From Castor canadensis (Eukaryota > Chordata > Mammalia > Rodentia > Castoridae), in the NCBI RefSeq assembly GCF_047511655.1, contig NC_133401.1, positions 16,738,501 through 16,802,500 on the forward strand: a DNA stretch of 64,000 nucleotides, written 5' to 3'. Positions 28,261-36,624 of the stretch are shown here, one piece after another. The notes under the pieces are model-generated. The model made no database searches and was not told the origin of the DNA. It was given only the letters and a program-made list of their open reading frames with translations. Position 1 is the stretch's first letter; the number at the start of each line of letters is the position of its first letter. The translations under genes were made by a program, and so were the position numbers.

Positions 28261-28740
28261 AGGAGCCCAGTTCCGTACCAATCACCTGAAGCTTAAAGAG
28301 CCAGGGGTACATCCTATTAGTCCACAGGCAGTCCCTGTGGCGGTATAGCTCTTAATTCTCTAACTACCCGGTCCTTCTAGGAAGCCTCCCTCTGCCTCTT
28401 GCCCTTCCCGTGGTGGGCACCGAGTCCTCCACATTTTGGGGAGATGACCTAGAAGACAGGCCAGCTACAGAGGGTAACCTATTCCCGAACTTGTCTGGGG
28501 GTTCCCATGCGAGAGCCTTCCCCTCGCTCAGCCTCAGCTCTGCCATCTGGAAAACGGGTCGGTGGTTACCACGGAGAGGGCAGCAGCTGTGAAGACCCGC
28601 TAGCGGCCCCGCGTGGGTGAAGGGCGCCACCTGCAGGTTACAACGCAAAGTCCTCTCGCTTGCAGGATCGTTTCAGTCCCACAGGGGGCGCAACATCTCA
28701 CACAAGTAAGGGACCAAGAAGGAAAAAACCCATCTTTCGA

Positions 28741-28746
28741 TTTATT
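28741..28746 (-). terminator. IRF2BP1: IRF2BP1 poly(A) signal AATAAA
   Basis: TTTATT on the plus strand. It lies about 370 bases below the stop codon, with no repeat between, giving a compact 3' UTR (about 28,720-29,116). Confidence 0.75.
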
Positions 28747-29116
28747 GAAGGAAAAGGGTGGAAGAGGGCAATAAAATGCTTTTGCTTCGTTTATAAAGAG
28801 CGAGTTCTCAGGAGGTTCTCTCAAGGAGGAGGGGGGCACCTCTCCCCCAACTACAAGCAGCAGCAAAGCCAAGCCAAGGAGGGGAGAGGGAAATTGGAGG
28901 GGCCTGGGAACCCCAAGCACCCCCTCTGACAGGAGCCACAAGCTTTCTCCCCCCACCCACAATGCATCTACCCCAGGGAACCCATCTGGGTGGAGGAAGG
29001 GGTATGTACACAGGTGGGGGTGGCACTGGGGTGGGTTGGGGAGGGAATAATTTATCTGCAACTGTTGGAGGGGGGGCAAAAGGACAAAAGGCAGTAGCCT
29101 GGTGGCAATGGTGGCC

Positions 29117-30871
29117 TTAGGGGTCCCGTTCTTTCTTGACCTTGATGTCTCCAGCAAGGATGGTGGCAATCTCGCCCTGCATGAAGGCCCAGGGGACGGA
29201 GGAGCCCACCAGCGGACACTTGTCTCCGCTGGGGCAGTACACCTCTCCCGCCGGGCCCTGCGCCTTGATGAACTCCCGGGAGCAGGGGAAGCAGAACTTG
29301 TGTCCGGGCACCGAGGGGCACTGGACGAAGTGGGTGTCTTCCAGCCGCTCCCGGCACAGGGTACAGCACAGGGGGGCCCCGGGGGTGGCCCCTGTGCCGC
29401 TACCACCCCCGCTGACAGCCTCTGCCCCCGCGGTGGGGCTGACTTCTGCCTCACCATTGCGGGCCACCAGGCGATGCTGGGTTGGAGGCTGTGTGGTGGA
29501 GGAAGCTGCGGGGCTGGCACCTCCAGCACGCACAGAGCCTCCACCCCCACCAGGGTCTTTGGGTGAGTGGCCCAGGGCCTCGGCCACATTCTTCAGGGCG
29601 GCAATGGGTGAGGGCACTCCGGGGGTCTCAGTGGAGTACGGGCCGCCGGGTGCCACCCAGTGCCGCTGCTGCTGCTCCTCTGTGGTCATCTTCCCAGCCG
29701 CCTCGCCTTCGGGCTCAGGGGAAGCCTTGCGACGGCGCGGTGTGGGCGCCAGGTTCCGGGACGGGGCTCGAGGCGGTGGGCCGCACAGGGCGGCAGGGGT
29801 CGGCTCTGGGTACTGCTGGGGCAGAGCTTCTGCAGGTGCAGGCTCGCGGAAGCTGCGGACTCCATCGGTGAGTAACTCGCCCAACTGACGCCATTCGCCC
29901 GAACCGTGGCGCCTTTCGTATTCGAGGTACTTGAAGCCGGACGAGGCCAGGGCTTTGCCGGGTTCCCGCAGCGCATCATGAAACATCTGGCGAGCTACAG
30001 CCAGGACCCCCGCGTACACATTGCCAGAACCACAGGGGTATTCGGTGAAAAGCTTCAACTCGAACTCGTAGCCTGGAGGACGCGCAGTAGCATCGAAAGC
30101 GAACACCCGCCCCACCAGCCCGTGATCTTTCTTGAAGCGGACATTGAAGGGGGCACAGGCAGACAATGCCAATAGCTGTTCCCGCACAGCCTTGGGACGC
30201 CCATGCCACTCCTCTGCCCGGCCCCGCATGGCCTCGTTCAGTTCTGCCAGACAGTCTGCATTCCTCTGCTGCTTCTCTTTCTCGAAATCGGAGCCGAAAA
30301 GTGGACGGGCAGGACTCAAGCCGGGTGCCAGCGTCAGGGCTCGGCCTCCCAGGCCAGACACCGCAGCTGCCAGCAGCCCGGGGGGCATCAAGCTGGGCAT
30401 GGAGCCAAGCAAGGCCCTGCGCGCCCCTTCCGCCACGGCCTCCTCGCGGCCCAGCCCATTGGCCAGGCGGGACCCCAGCGTGTACTCCAGGGCGGGAGAG
30501 GGCAGAGGGAGGCGGCCCGACGATGTGGCTCTGTCATAGCGGTCCGGGCCCGAGACGCCACCACTGGTCCCCGACGGCTGGGGCTGGGCCTGCGGAGGAG
30601 GCAGTTGCGACCCCTGTGCGCCCGCCGCGGCCAGGTCCTTGGTGGTCGGGTGCTTGAGGGCCGGGGGCCCGGGCGAGCGACCCTCGGGAAGCACGTGGCT
30701 GCGTTTGAGCTGGCGGGCAGCGTCGATGAGCAACTCGATACGGTCCGCGCCCTCGAAATTCACGCAGCCTCGGCACACGGCCTCGCTGAAATCCCACACC
30801 ATAGCCCACGGCATCTTGGGCAGGTCGCACAGGTAGCACCACTGGCGGCGGGACGCCTGCACAGACGCCAT
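29117..30871 (-). CDS. IRF2BP1: Interferon regulatory factor 2-binding protein 1, intronless
   Basis: A nuclear corepressor that binds IRF2 and acts as an E3 ligase for JDP2. The single exon encodes 584 residues, the same length as human and nearly identical. The N-terminal IRF2BP zinc finger has Cys 12, 15, 33 and 36 (WCYLCDLPKMPWAMVWDF). The middle is Pro/Ala/Gly-rich. A conserved block around CAPFNVRFKKDHGLVGRVFA precedes a basic TPRRRKAS segment. The C-terminal RING-like finger uses Cys 503, 506, 518, His 524, Cys 527, 530, 546 and 552, and the protein ends IKVKKERDP. No break or missing ligand residue is seen. The whole gene lies in a CpG island. Confidence 0.98.
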   Translation of the reverse strand: MASVQASRRQWCYLCDLPKMPWAMVWDFSEAVCRGCVNFEGADRIELLIDAARQLKRSHVLPEGRSPGPPALKHPTTKDLAAAGAQGSQLPPPQAQPQPSGTSGGVSGPDRYDRATSSGRLPLPSPALEYTLGSRLANGLGREEAVAEGARRALLGSMPSLMPPGLLAAAVSGLGGRALTLAPGLSPARPLFGSDFEKEKQQRNADCLAELNEAMRGRAEEWHGRPKAVREQLLALSACAPFNVRFKKDHGLVGRVFAFDATARPPGYEFELKLFTEYPCGSGNVYAGVLAVARQMFHDALREPGKALASSGFKYLEYERRHGSGEWRQLGELLTDGVRSFREPAPAEALPQQYPEPTPAALCGPPPRAPSRNLAPTPRRRKASPEPEGEAAGKMTTEEQQQRHWVAPGGPYSTETPGVPSPIAALKNVAEALGHSPKDPGGGGGSVRAGGASPAASSTTQPPTQHRLVARNGEAEVSPTAGAEAVSGGGSGTGATPGAPLCCTLCRERLEDTHFVQCPSVPGHKFCFPCSREFIKAQGPAGEVYCPSGDKCPLVGSSVPWAFMQGEIATILAGDIKVKKERDP

Positions 30872-31052
30872 GACCCCCCGCGCGCGCCCCGCCAGGCCCC
30901 TGCCTCACACCCGCCGCCGACGTTCGGTCGGGGCCGCCGACGTTCGATCCGCGTCCCCGGGACGGCGCGAGCCACAGTCTCCGGCCTCGGGATCGGCCTC
31001 CCAGCCGGATCCAGGCCCGGCCCCCCTTCCCCGCCCCCTGGGCCCTAAAGCC

Positions 31053-31074
31053 TTTTTTTTTTTTTTTTTTTTTT
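31053..31074 (-). repeat. Oligo-A (22) tract in IRF2BP1 leader
   Basis: T22 on the plus strand, A22 in gene sense, about 180 bases before the start codon. No SINE body is attached. Confidence 0.9.
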
Positions 31075-31312
31075 GCTCACTCCCGCCTCCCAGGAAAGGA
31101 AAACAGAGGCACGTCGACGTCCCCGCCGGATTCCAGGTACAAGCCGAGGAGCACCGCTCCGGCCCTGAGATGGGCCGCGAGCGCCGTCGCCGCCCCGGGC
31201 TCCCGCCGCTCCCGCCGCCGCCGCCGCCGCCGCTGCAACGGCCGTCGCCGCCTCCACCTCCTTCTGCCCCAGAGGCCGCTTCGCAGGGAAAGTTACATAA
31301 CGCGCTGGCAAA

Positions 31313-31331
31313 GCCTTCTGGGAAATGTAGT
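31313..31331 (-). promoter_or_regulatory. IRF2BP1: ZNF143-type motif at IRF2BP1 promoter
   Basis: The minus strand reads ACTACATTTCCCAGAAGGC, close to the consensus for the SBS/ZNF143 element that positions divergent or housekeeping start sites. Confidence 0.65.
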
Positions 31332-31552
31332 CCCGCCGGGGCCGGCCCTTAAAGGGGACGGCGGGCAGCAGAGGGTGCTCGCCGCCTTTCCAAAACCAGC
31401 ACAAGCTTCACTAGGTCTAACCACCCGGAGGATAGTTCCGTGCGCTCCTAGCAGCTCCGGCACAGAGTTGGGAGTCGGGATGTGATACGAATGATCAACT
31501 AACTGCGGATTCAGGAACAGACAGGGTTAGGGAGTTTGCGATTTTTGCTCTT

Positions 31553-31640
31553 CTTGGCTGTGTAGCTTTAGGTAAAAGTCTGGCCCTCTCTGAGCCTCAG
31601 TTTCCCCGCCCATCAAAGGAGGGCCCATGATGCATAAGGA
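31553..31640 (+). mobile_element. MIR SINE fragment
   Basis: GTAGCTTTAGGTAAAAGTC, TCTGAGCCTCAGTTTCCCCG. Confidence 0.65.
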
Positions 31641-31950
31641 AGGCAACAGCAGCTCCTGCGGCGTCCTGATTGGATGGCAGTAGGCAGAAGGCAACTGAGG
31701 GGTGTGTATGTGGGTGTGGGTGTCTACTTGGCACTCTATCCTCCCCTCAGCCCTCCTCCCTCAACCCCCTAGATACTAGCTTCTGGGATTGTCACAGCTG
31801 GAGGAAGACAGCCAAGCCCCTACCTCAGTTTCTTCATCTGCTAAAGGAGTGGAGTAACCGGGCTGTCTCCAAACTCTGATCCAACTCTGTTCGCGCGCTT
31901 TGGTCTCCAAAGGGTTACACCGTCGGCGTCTCCGCACCTCCCCCCGTTGA

Positions 31951-31969
31951 ACTACAATTCCCAAAATGC
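31951..31969 (+). promoter_or_regulatory. ZNF143-type motif in an unannotated promoter-like patch
   Basis: ACTACAATTCCCAAAATGC, nearly the full consensus. It is followed within 40 bases by CTGACGCAC (CRE/ATF-like) and CTTCCG (ETS-like) in a CpG-rich 31,900-32,050 patch. It lies 0.6 kb beyond the IRF2BP1 promoter in the opposite orientation. Confidence 0.5.
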
Positions 31970-32461
31970 TCTGGGGGACGGACGAGCTGACGCACTTCCG
32001 CCGTCTGGAAGGTTGGTCGGCGGGGGATTGGGGGGGGTTTCCCCTTTCCCTCTGACCCTCCCCCCGCCAACTTTCTGCGTTGCGAACGCTGGGTTTTGGG
32101 GACCCTTAGTATCTATTGCTCAGTTTGGGCCGAGAAGGGGAACTAAAAGATGGCGAGAGGCGGTTGCTCCGGGAAGGCAAACACCAGACCATTTTCCCCA
32201 ACCTTGGGTGCTTACTACCTGGTGGGCCCAGTCAGGCTTTGGGTTCAAACCCCCATCAGCCCCTCTCTGCTCTCTGGGCCGGGCTCTGTGTTATGCTGTC
32301 AAAAATATTTGGCCAGTTTGCATTCCTTTGTGGTTTTCAACATAAGGAGGCCGCCTGCCTCCTCCCATCCGTTGCAGCCACAACAGCGCTGATTTTCTAC
32401 TGTCTAAAGTTGTGTCAGTTTCAGAATTTTCCTGCCACCTGTATTAACAACACTTTTCTAC

Positions 32462-32570
32462 TTTTATTTTTTTTGAGACAGGGTTTCTCTATGTAGTCCA
32501 GGCTGGCCTGGAACTTTTTATTCTCCTGCCATAGCCTCCGGATGCTGGGATTATAAAGATGTACACCACA
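32462..32570 (-). mobile_element. B1-like SINE, antisense
   Basis: GAGACAGGGTTTCTCTATGT and CAGGCTGGCCTGGAACTTTT. Confidence 0.87.
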
Positions 32571-32666
32571 TTGGGTCAGTTTTCTTTCTTGTTAAAAAAG
32601 AAAAAAAAATTTTGCCTGATCCTTGGGAATATTATGTTCGTAATTACGGTATTCGTGTACAGCTAC

Positions 32667-32755
32667 CTTTTTTTTTTTTTTCTTTTGGTGTTGGGGATCA
32701 AATCCAGGACCTCATGCCCAGATTTGTCTCTACCACTGAGCCACACTCCCACCCC
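32667..32755 (-). mobile_element. ID-type monomer, antisense
   Basis: GTTGGGGATCAAATCCAGG, TACCACTGAGCCACACTCCC. Confidence 0.75.
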
Positions 32756-32759
32756 TTAA

Positions 32760-32878
32760 TTTTTGTTGTTTATTAAGACAAAGTTTTGTTATGTAGCTCA
32801 GGCTGGCCTCAAACTCGAGATCCTCCTGCCTCAGCCTCCAGAATGCTGGGATTACAGGTGTGAAACACAACTCCTGTC
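32760..32878 (-). mobile_element. B1-like SINE, antisense
   Basis: TATGTAGCTCAGGCTGGCC, GCTGGGATTACAGGTGTGA. Confidence 0.87.
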
Positions 32879-33023
32879 TTTTTTTAAAAACTACAGTGAA
32901 AGTTTATTATTCTTGTTCCTGAAAACTTCTTGGGAGTCCTGATGACCTTTCGGCAGCTATCCTTGTATTTGGGTCAGCCATCCAAGCTGCAGTAAAAATT
33001 TTTTTTTTTACTGCAGGTAAAAC

Positions 33024-33230
33024 TTTTTTTTTTGTCAAACATGAATTTGAACTCAGGGCTTAGAGCTTGCAAAGCAGGTGCTCTACTGCTCAAGTCACAC
33101 CTCCAGTCCATCTTGCTCTGGTTATTTTGAAGATGGGCTCTCAGGAGCTATTTCCTGGGCTGGCTTTGAACCATGATTCTTCTGATTGTAGTCTCTCAAA
33201 GAGCTGGGATTACAGGTATAGACGTTGGCT
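33024..33230 (-). mobile_element. Dimeric SINE, second subfamily, antisense
   Basis: GAGCTTGCAAAGCAGGTGC marks the CTTTGCAAG-type tail. Confidence 0.8.
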
Positions 33231-33369
33231 GCTTTTATCTATGGCTCTATCTTTACAACACAAGACCTTTTACATGAATACTGATTAAATCTGAAGTTTT
33301 GGAAATGTGATTGAATCTAGTGAGAAAAAAAAAAATCCAGTCATTTTGCTCATTTAGAAATCTTCCTTC

Positions 33370-33467
33370 TGGGGTTGGTGGAGTGGCTCAAGCAATAAGA
33401 GCGAGCGCCTGCCTAGCAAGTGTGAGGCCCTGAGTTCAAACCCCAGTGCTGCCAAAAAAAACAAAAC
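33370..33467 (+). mobile_element. ID-type monomer
   Basis: GTGGAGTGGCTCAAGCAATA, GAGTTCAAACCCCAGTGC, A8. Confidence 0.83.
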
Positions 33468-33564
33468 CTTCCTTGTGGAGGCTCAAGGGCATGTTGCCAG
33501 CATTGGCTCAGCTCTGATGAAGTGGACAGAATCATGTTCTACATTTCAAAAAAAGAATCAGTTC

Positions 33565-33890
33565 AACCAGGAGTGGGGGTGCACTCTCAGAGTAGCTGAA
33601 ATAACTACTCTGGAGGCAGAGATTGGGAAGATGGAGGATTGAGCCAGCCCCAGCAAAAAGTTAGCAAGACTCCACCTCAACCAACAGCTGGGCATACTGG
33701 TGGACGCCAGTCATCCCAGTACTCCAGAAGCGTAAATAGGAGGATTTCAGTCCAGTCCACCCTGGCAAAAACATTAGAGCATATCCAAAAAAATAACTGA
33801 AGGAAAAAAGGGCTGGAGGTATGGCTCAAGTGGTGCAGACAGCCTCATAAGGAGTTCAATTCTAGTACTTACCACCAGAACAAAAAAGTT
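33565..33890 (+). mobile_element. Trimeric SINE, sense
   Basis: Unit 1 ends CAGCAAAAAGTTAGCAAGAC. Unit 2 is AGCTGGGCATACTGGTGGAC to CCTGGCAAAAACATTAGAGC. Unit 3 is ID-like, GGCTGGAGGTATGGCTCAAG. Short A-rich linkers lie between. Confidence 0.75.
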
Positions 33891-33916
33891 ACAACTATAG
33901 AACTATAAAAAGGCTT

Positions 33917-34019
33917 ATGTTGGATTGGCGGAGTGGCTCAAGTGAGAGATCCTGTCTAGCAAGCATGAAGCCCTGAGTTCAAACCCCAGTACTGCCTCCC
34001 CACCAAAAAAAAAAAAATG
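33917..34019 (+). mobile_element. ID-type monomer
   Basis: GGCGGAGTGGCTCAAGTGAG, GAGTTCAAACCCCAGTACTG, A13. Confidence 0.83.
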
Positions 34020-34151
34020 TCTACATCACCTAAAGCTGAGTTCTGGCCAGATTGAAGCTTTGTGTAGAACTGTGTGACCTATGATCAGACTGTGGCCTCA
34101 GGCAAGTTCCTATACTCTGAAGACCCCTAAAGTGTGTTTTCTCTTCTTCTT

Positions 34152-34237
34152 TTTCTTCAGTACTGGGGTTTTGAAATCAGGGCCTTAAGCTTGGCTAGGC
34201 AGGCACTCTTCTATTTGAGCCACACCTTCAGCCCTTG
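34152..34237 (-). mobile_element. ID-type monomer, antisense
   Basis: CAGTACTGGGGTTTTGAAAT, TTTGAGCCACACCTTCAGCC. Confidence 0.78.
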
Positions 34238-34281
34238 TTTGTGTTTTGAAACTGCATTACTTAAAACATTCACCATTCGCT

Positions 34282-34491
34282 GCTGGGTGCTGACTCCGGC
34301 CTGCAGTGCTAGCTACTGGAGAGGCTGAGATCAGTGAGGATGGAAGTTTAAAGGCCAGCTTGGGCAAACAGTTTGCAAGAGCCTACCTCTAATATAAGCT
34401 GAGCAAAGTGGACTGGAAGTTTGGCTCAGTGGTAGAAACCTGCTTTGCAAGCTGGAAACTCTTGAGTTCAAACCCAGTCCCACCAAAAAAG
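34282..34491 (+). mobile_element. Dimeric SINE, second subfamily
   Basis: Linker AAAGTGGACTGGAAGTTTGG and tail CTTTGCAAGCTGG. Confidence 0.78.
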
Positions 34492-34496
34492 AAAAT

Positions 34497-34606
34497 TCAA
34501 CCCTCTTCTGTGCTGAGTAGTGCTGGAACACAGTGGTGACTGAGAAGGGCTCGGGCCTTGCTGTCACAAAGCTCAGTCTGGTGGTGGAGGCAGACATATT
34601 TAACTG

Positions 34607-34655
<49 letters not shown>

Positions 34656-34745
34656 GGGGGAGGGGCGGACTGTGTCAGGAAAATCTTTCCTGAGATGGTA
34701 TTTGCAAAATGAATGAATATTTGAAGGATGACTAAATCCAATTAT
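34497..34745 (-). mobile_element. L2 LINE fragment, antisense, with (GT)n
   Basis: GAACACAGTGGTGACTGAGA and CAAAGCTCAGTCTGGTGG. The microsatellite 34609-34652 sits inside. Confidence 0.55.
34609..34652. repeat. (GT)n microsatellite
   Basis: About 22 units. Confidence 0.96.
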
Positions 34746-34754
34746 AGAAAGTAA

Positions 34755-34860
34755 AGATCCCCAAACCTTTATGTCCATTTTACAGATGAGGATAATGGAG
34801 GCCCAGAGGCGTGCACACACACAGTTGGCTAGAGCAGCACCAGGTCTAGTTATTTCATAC
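34755..34860 (-). mobile_element. MIR SINE, antisense
   Basis: TCCATTTTACAGATGAGGAT then GGAGGCCCAGAGG. Confidence 0.7.
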
Positions 34861-35108
34861 TTTCCTACCAGGCCTTGCAGGAAGTGTGGGAGTGCAAGAG
34901 AATCAGTTCCTGCCTTCCTGAAATTCCGGGGGACACATGCCTTCAACAGATAAAAGACACCACAGGACACCGGAAAAGAGAATCTAAGAGGCAGAGCCAT
35001 CCCAGCCCTGAGGAGGGGATCCAGGCATTCTCCTGGAGGGGGCTGACATTTAGACTGGTATCCAAACAATGATGAGGAGAAAGGCTTCATCTGAAGACAG
35101 GAATTAAA

Positions 35109-35225
35109 GGTTTTTTCTTTTTTTGAGATAGGATCTGGGTTTCCTTACATAGCCCAGGCTGGCCTTGAGATCCTCCTGTCTCAGCCTCCCAAGTGCTGGC
35201 ATTACAGAAGTCCACACCACACCTG
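35109..35225 (-). mobile_element. B1-like SINE, antisense
   Basis: TTACATAGCCCAGGCTGGCC, CAGCCTCCCAAGTGCTGGCA. Confidence 0.87.
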
Positions 35226-35402
35226 AGCTAAAGGCTAAATAGATAGCTTTGAGGAAAAGCAAAAAAAAAGGCTGGACAACCATCCAGCAGCCTCCATCCT
35301 CAGGAGGGTGTGGCCTGCCCATGGACCGGGTGGGGCAGCGGTAGATGCCCGACTCCCAGGCCTGTCTCAGACAAATCCTCAAGTAATTGTATGAAAAATA
35401 AG

Positions 35403-35408
35403 TTTATT
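35403..35408 (-). terminator. MYPOP: MYPOP poly(A) signal AATAAA
   Basis: TTTATT on plus, about 555 bases below the stop. The 3' UTR (about 35,385-35,962) has no SINE. Confidence 0.75.
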
Positions 35409-35962
35409 GATATCTTGTCACCACTGAGAACGGAGGGAGTTGAGCTTCAGAGGTCAGAGACATCAAGGGGAGGCGAGGAACCACCCCCTACCTCCCCAGT
35501 CAGAACTCCCCCCCTCTCTTCCTGGGCTATATCCTCTGTCATCCATATCTGATTTGTCTAGTGGCCTCCACCCCCTCCAAAGTCTACGTTGGGGAGGTGG
35601 GGTGACCCCCATGGGTCAATTCTCTTCAAGTCACGAACAGGAATTGTTAGGGGAAGGGGGATGTGCAGACCCGAGAGGTCCCCTCCCCACCCCGCAAAGG
35701 GCGACATTAACAACATAAAATCCATGGCTTAGAATTCAGGGTTCAGGGAGGCAGCCAGGCAGACAGCACTGTACCAGAGAAAGGGGCTGGGGAGACCCAT
35801 CAGGTTGCTTCCGCAGAGAATCAGGCACTAACTAGCACAGGGAGCGTGCTCACTCCCCTGGAGCAGGGGTGGGGTGCAGCTGGGATGGGCAAGGAGCATG
35901 CCCCCCTCGACTGCGCCAAGCTGGGAGAGGGGTGCAGGCAGGAGCGCGGACACTAGTGCATT

Positions 35963-36624
35963 TCACGGAGATTTCCACCGGCCCCGCCTCTTCCGCGTGG
36001 GGAAACCTTTTCTCCTCTTGTGTGGGGGGGAGTCATGGGGAGGGAGTGGGGTTGGGGGTGGCTGAGGCGCCCCTTCCTCACTCCTAGGGCTGATGATCAC
36101 CCCCCTGGCTGCCACCACGGCCCCATCCACGACAGTAGCCACCACGGACACAGGCTCTGGGATGACCTCCACCTTGGGGGCAGTTGGGGGCAGGATGGGC
36201 CCCGGGGGAGGTGGGGGCGGGGGAGGGGGCGGTGGCAGAAGGGGTAGCAGGGCGCTGAGGGCCTCACTCAGCTTGGCCAGTCCCTGCCGAAGGGTGCCAG
36301 CCAGCTCCCGGATGGCATTGGCAGTCTCCTGCTGGGCCCGCAGGAAGTCCAGGGAGGGCTCTGGGGCCAAGCGTATGGGCGGAGGCCGAGGAGGCAGGGG
36401 CGGGGGGCTGGGGGATGAGGGTGCCACCTGGGCCAGCGATGGGGGTGGCGGGGCAGAGGGTGGTGGAGACAAGGCCAGGCGGGGCAGCTGGACCGTCTGC
36501 AGGGCTGGAGGGGGCGGGGACTCACGCTCCTTGGACCGCAGGTAGCCCCCTTCCTGGGCATTGCAGGAGTGCCGGGCCCAGGGCTCTGGGCTGCTGGAGT
36601 CTCTCTTGCTGAGGGCTGGTTTAT
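35963..36624 (-). CDS. MYPOP: MYPOP coding exon 2
   Basis: The acceptor TCTCTCTACAG ends at 36625. It encodes [20 protein letters not shown] through GRWKSP and then TGA at 35963-35965. It contains the polyproline tract and the C-terminal nuclear signal. Confidence 0.95.

Larger units (their letters stand above)
30872..31335 (-). promoter_or_regulatory. IRF2BP1: IRF2BP1 leader and core promoter
   Basis: CpG-rich. Reading toward the gene there is a ZNF143-type site (31313-31331), a (CGG)n-like tract around 31,200-31,260, a run of 22 A (31053-31074 as T on plus), and then the start ATG at 30871. The transcription start is not fixed by sequence. Confidence 0.6.

Noticed and set aside
28600-29589. 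329-codon minus-strand open frame
   Set aside because: It overlaps IRF2BP1 in another frame and runs on into its 3' UTR. A shadow of a GC-rich gene.
30203-31048. 281-codon plus-strand open frame
   Set aside because: Antisense shadow of IRF2BP1; Arg/Pro/Gly/Ala-rich as expected of reversed GC-rich codons.
34609-34652. Cys/Val-rich open frames over GT arrays
   Set aside because: Reading frames through dinucleotide repeats are open by composition alone.
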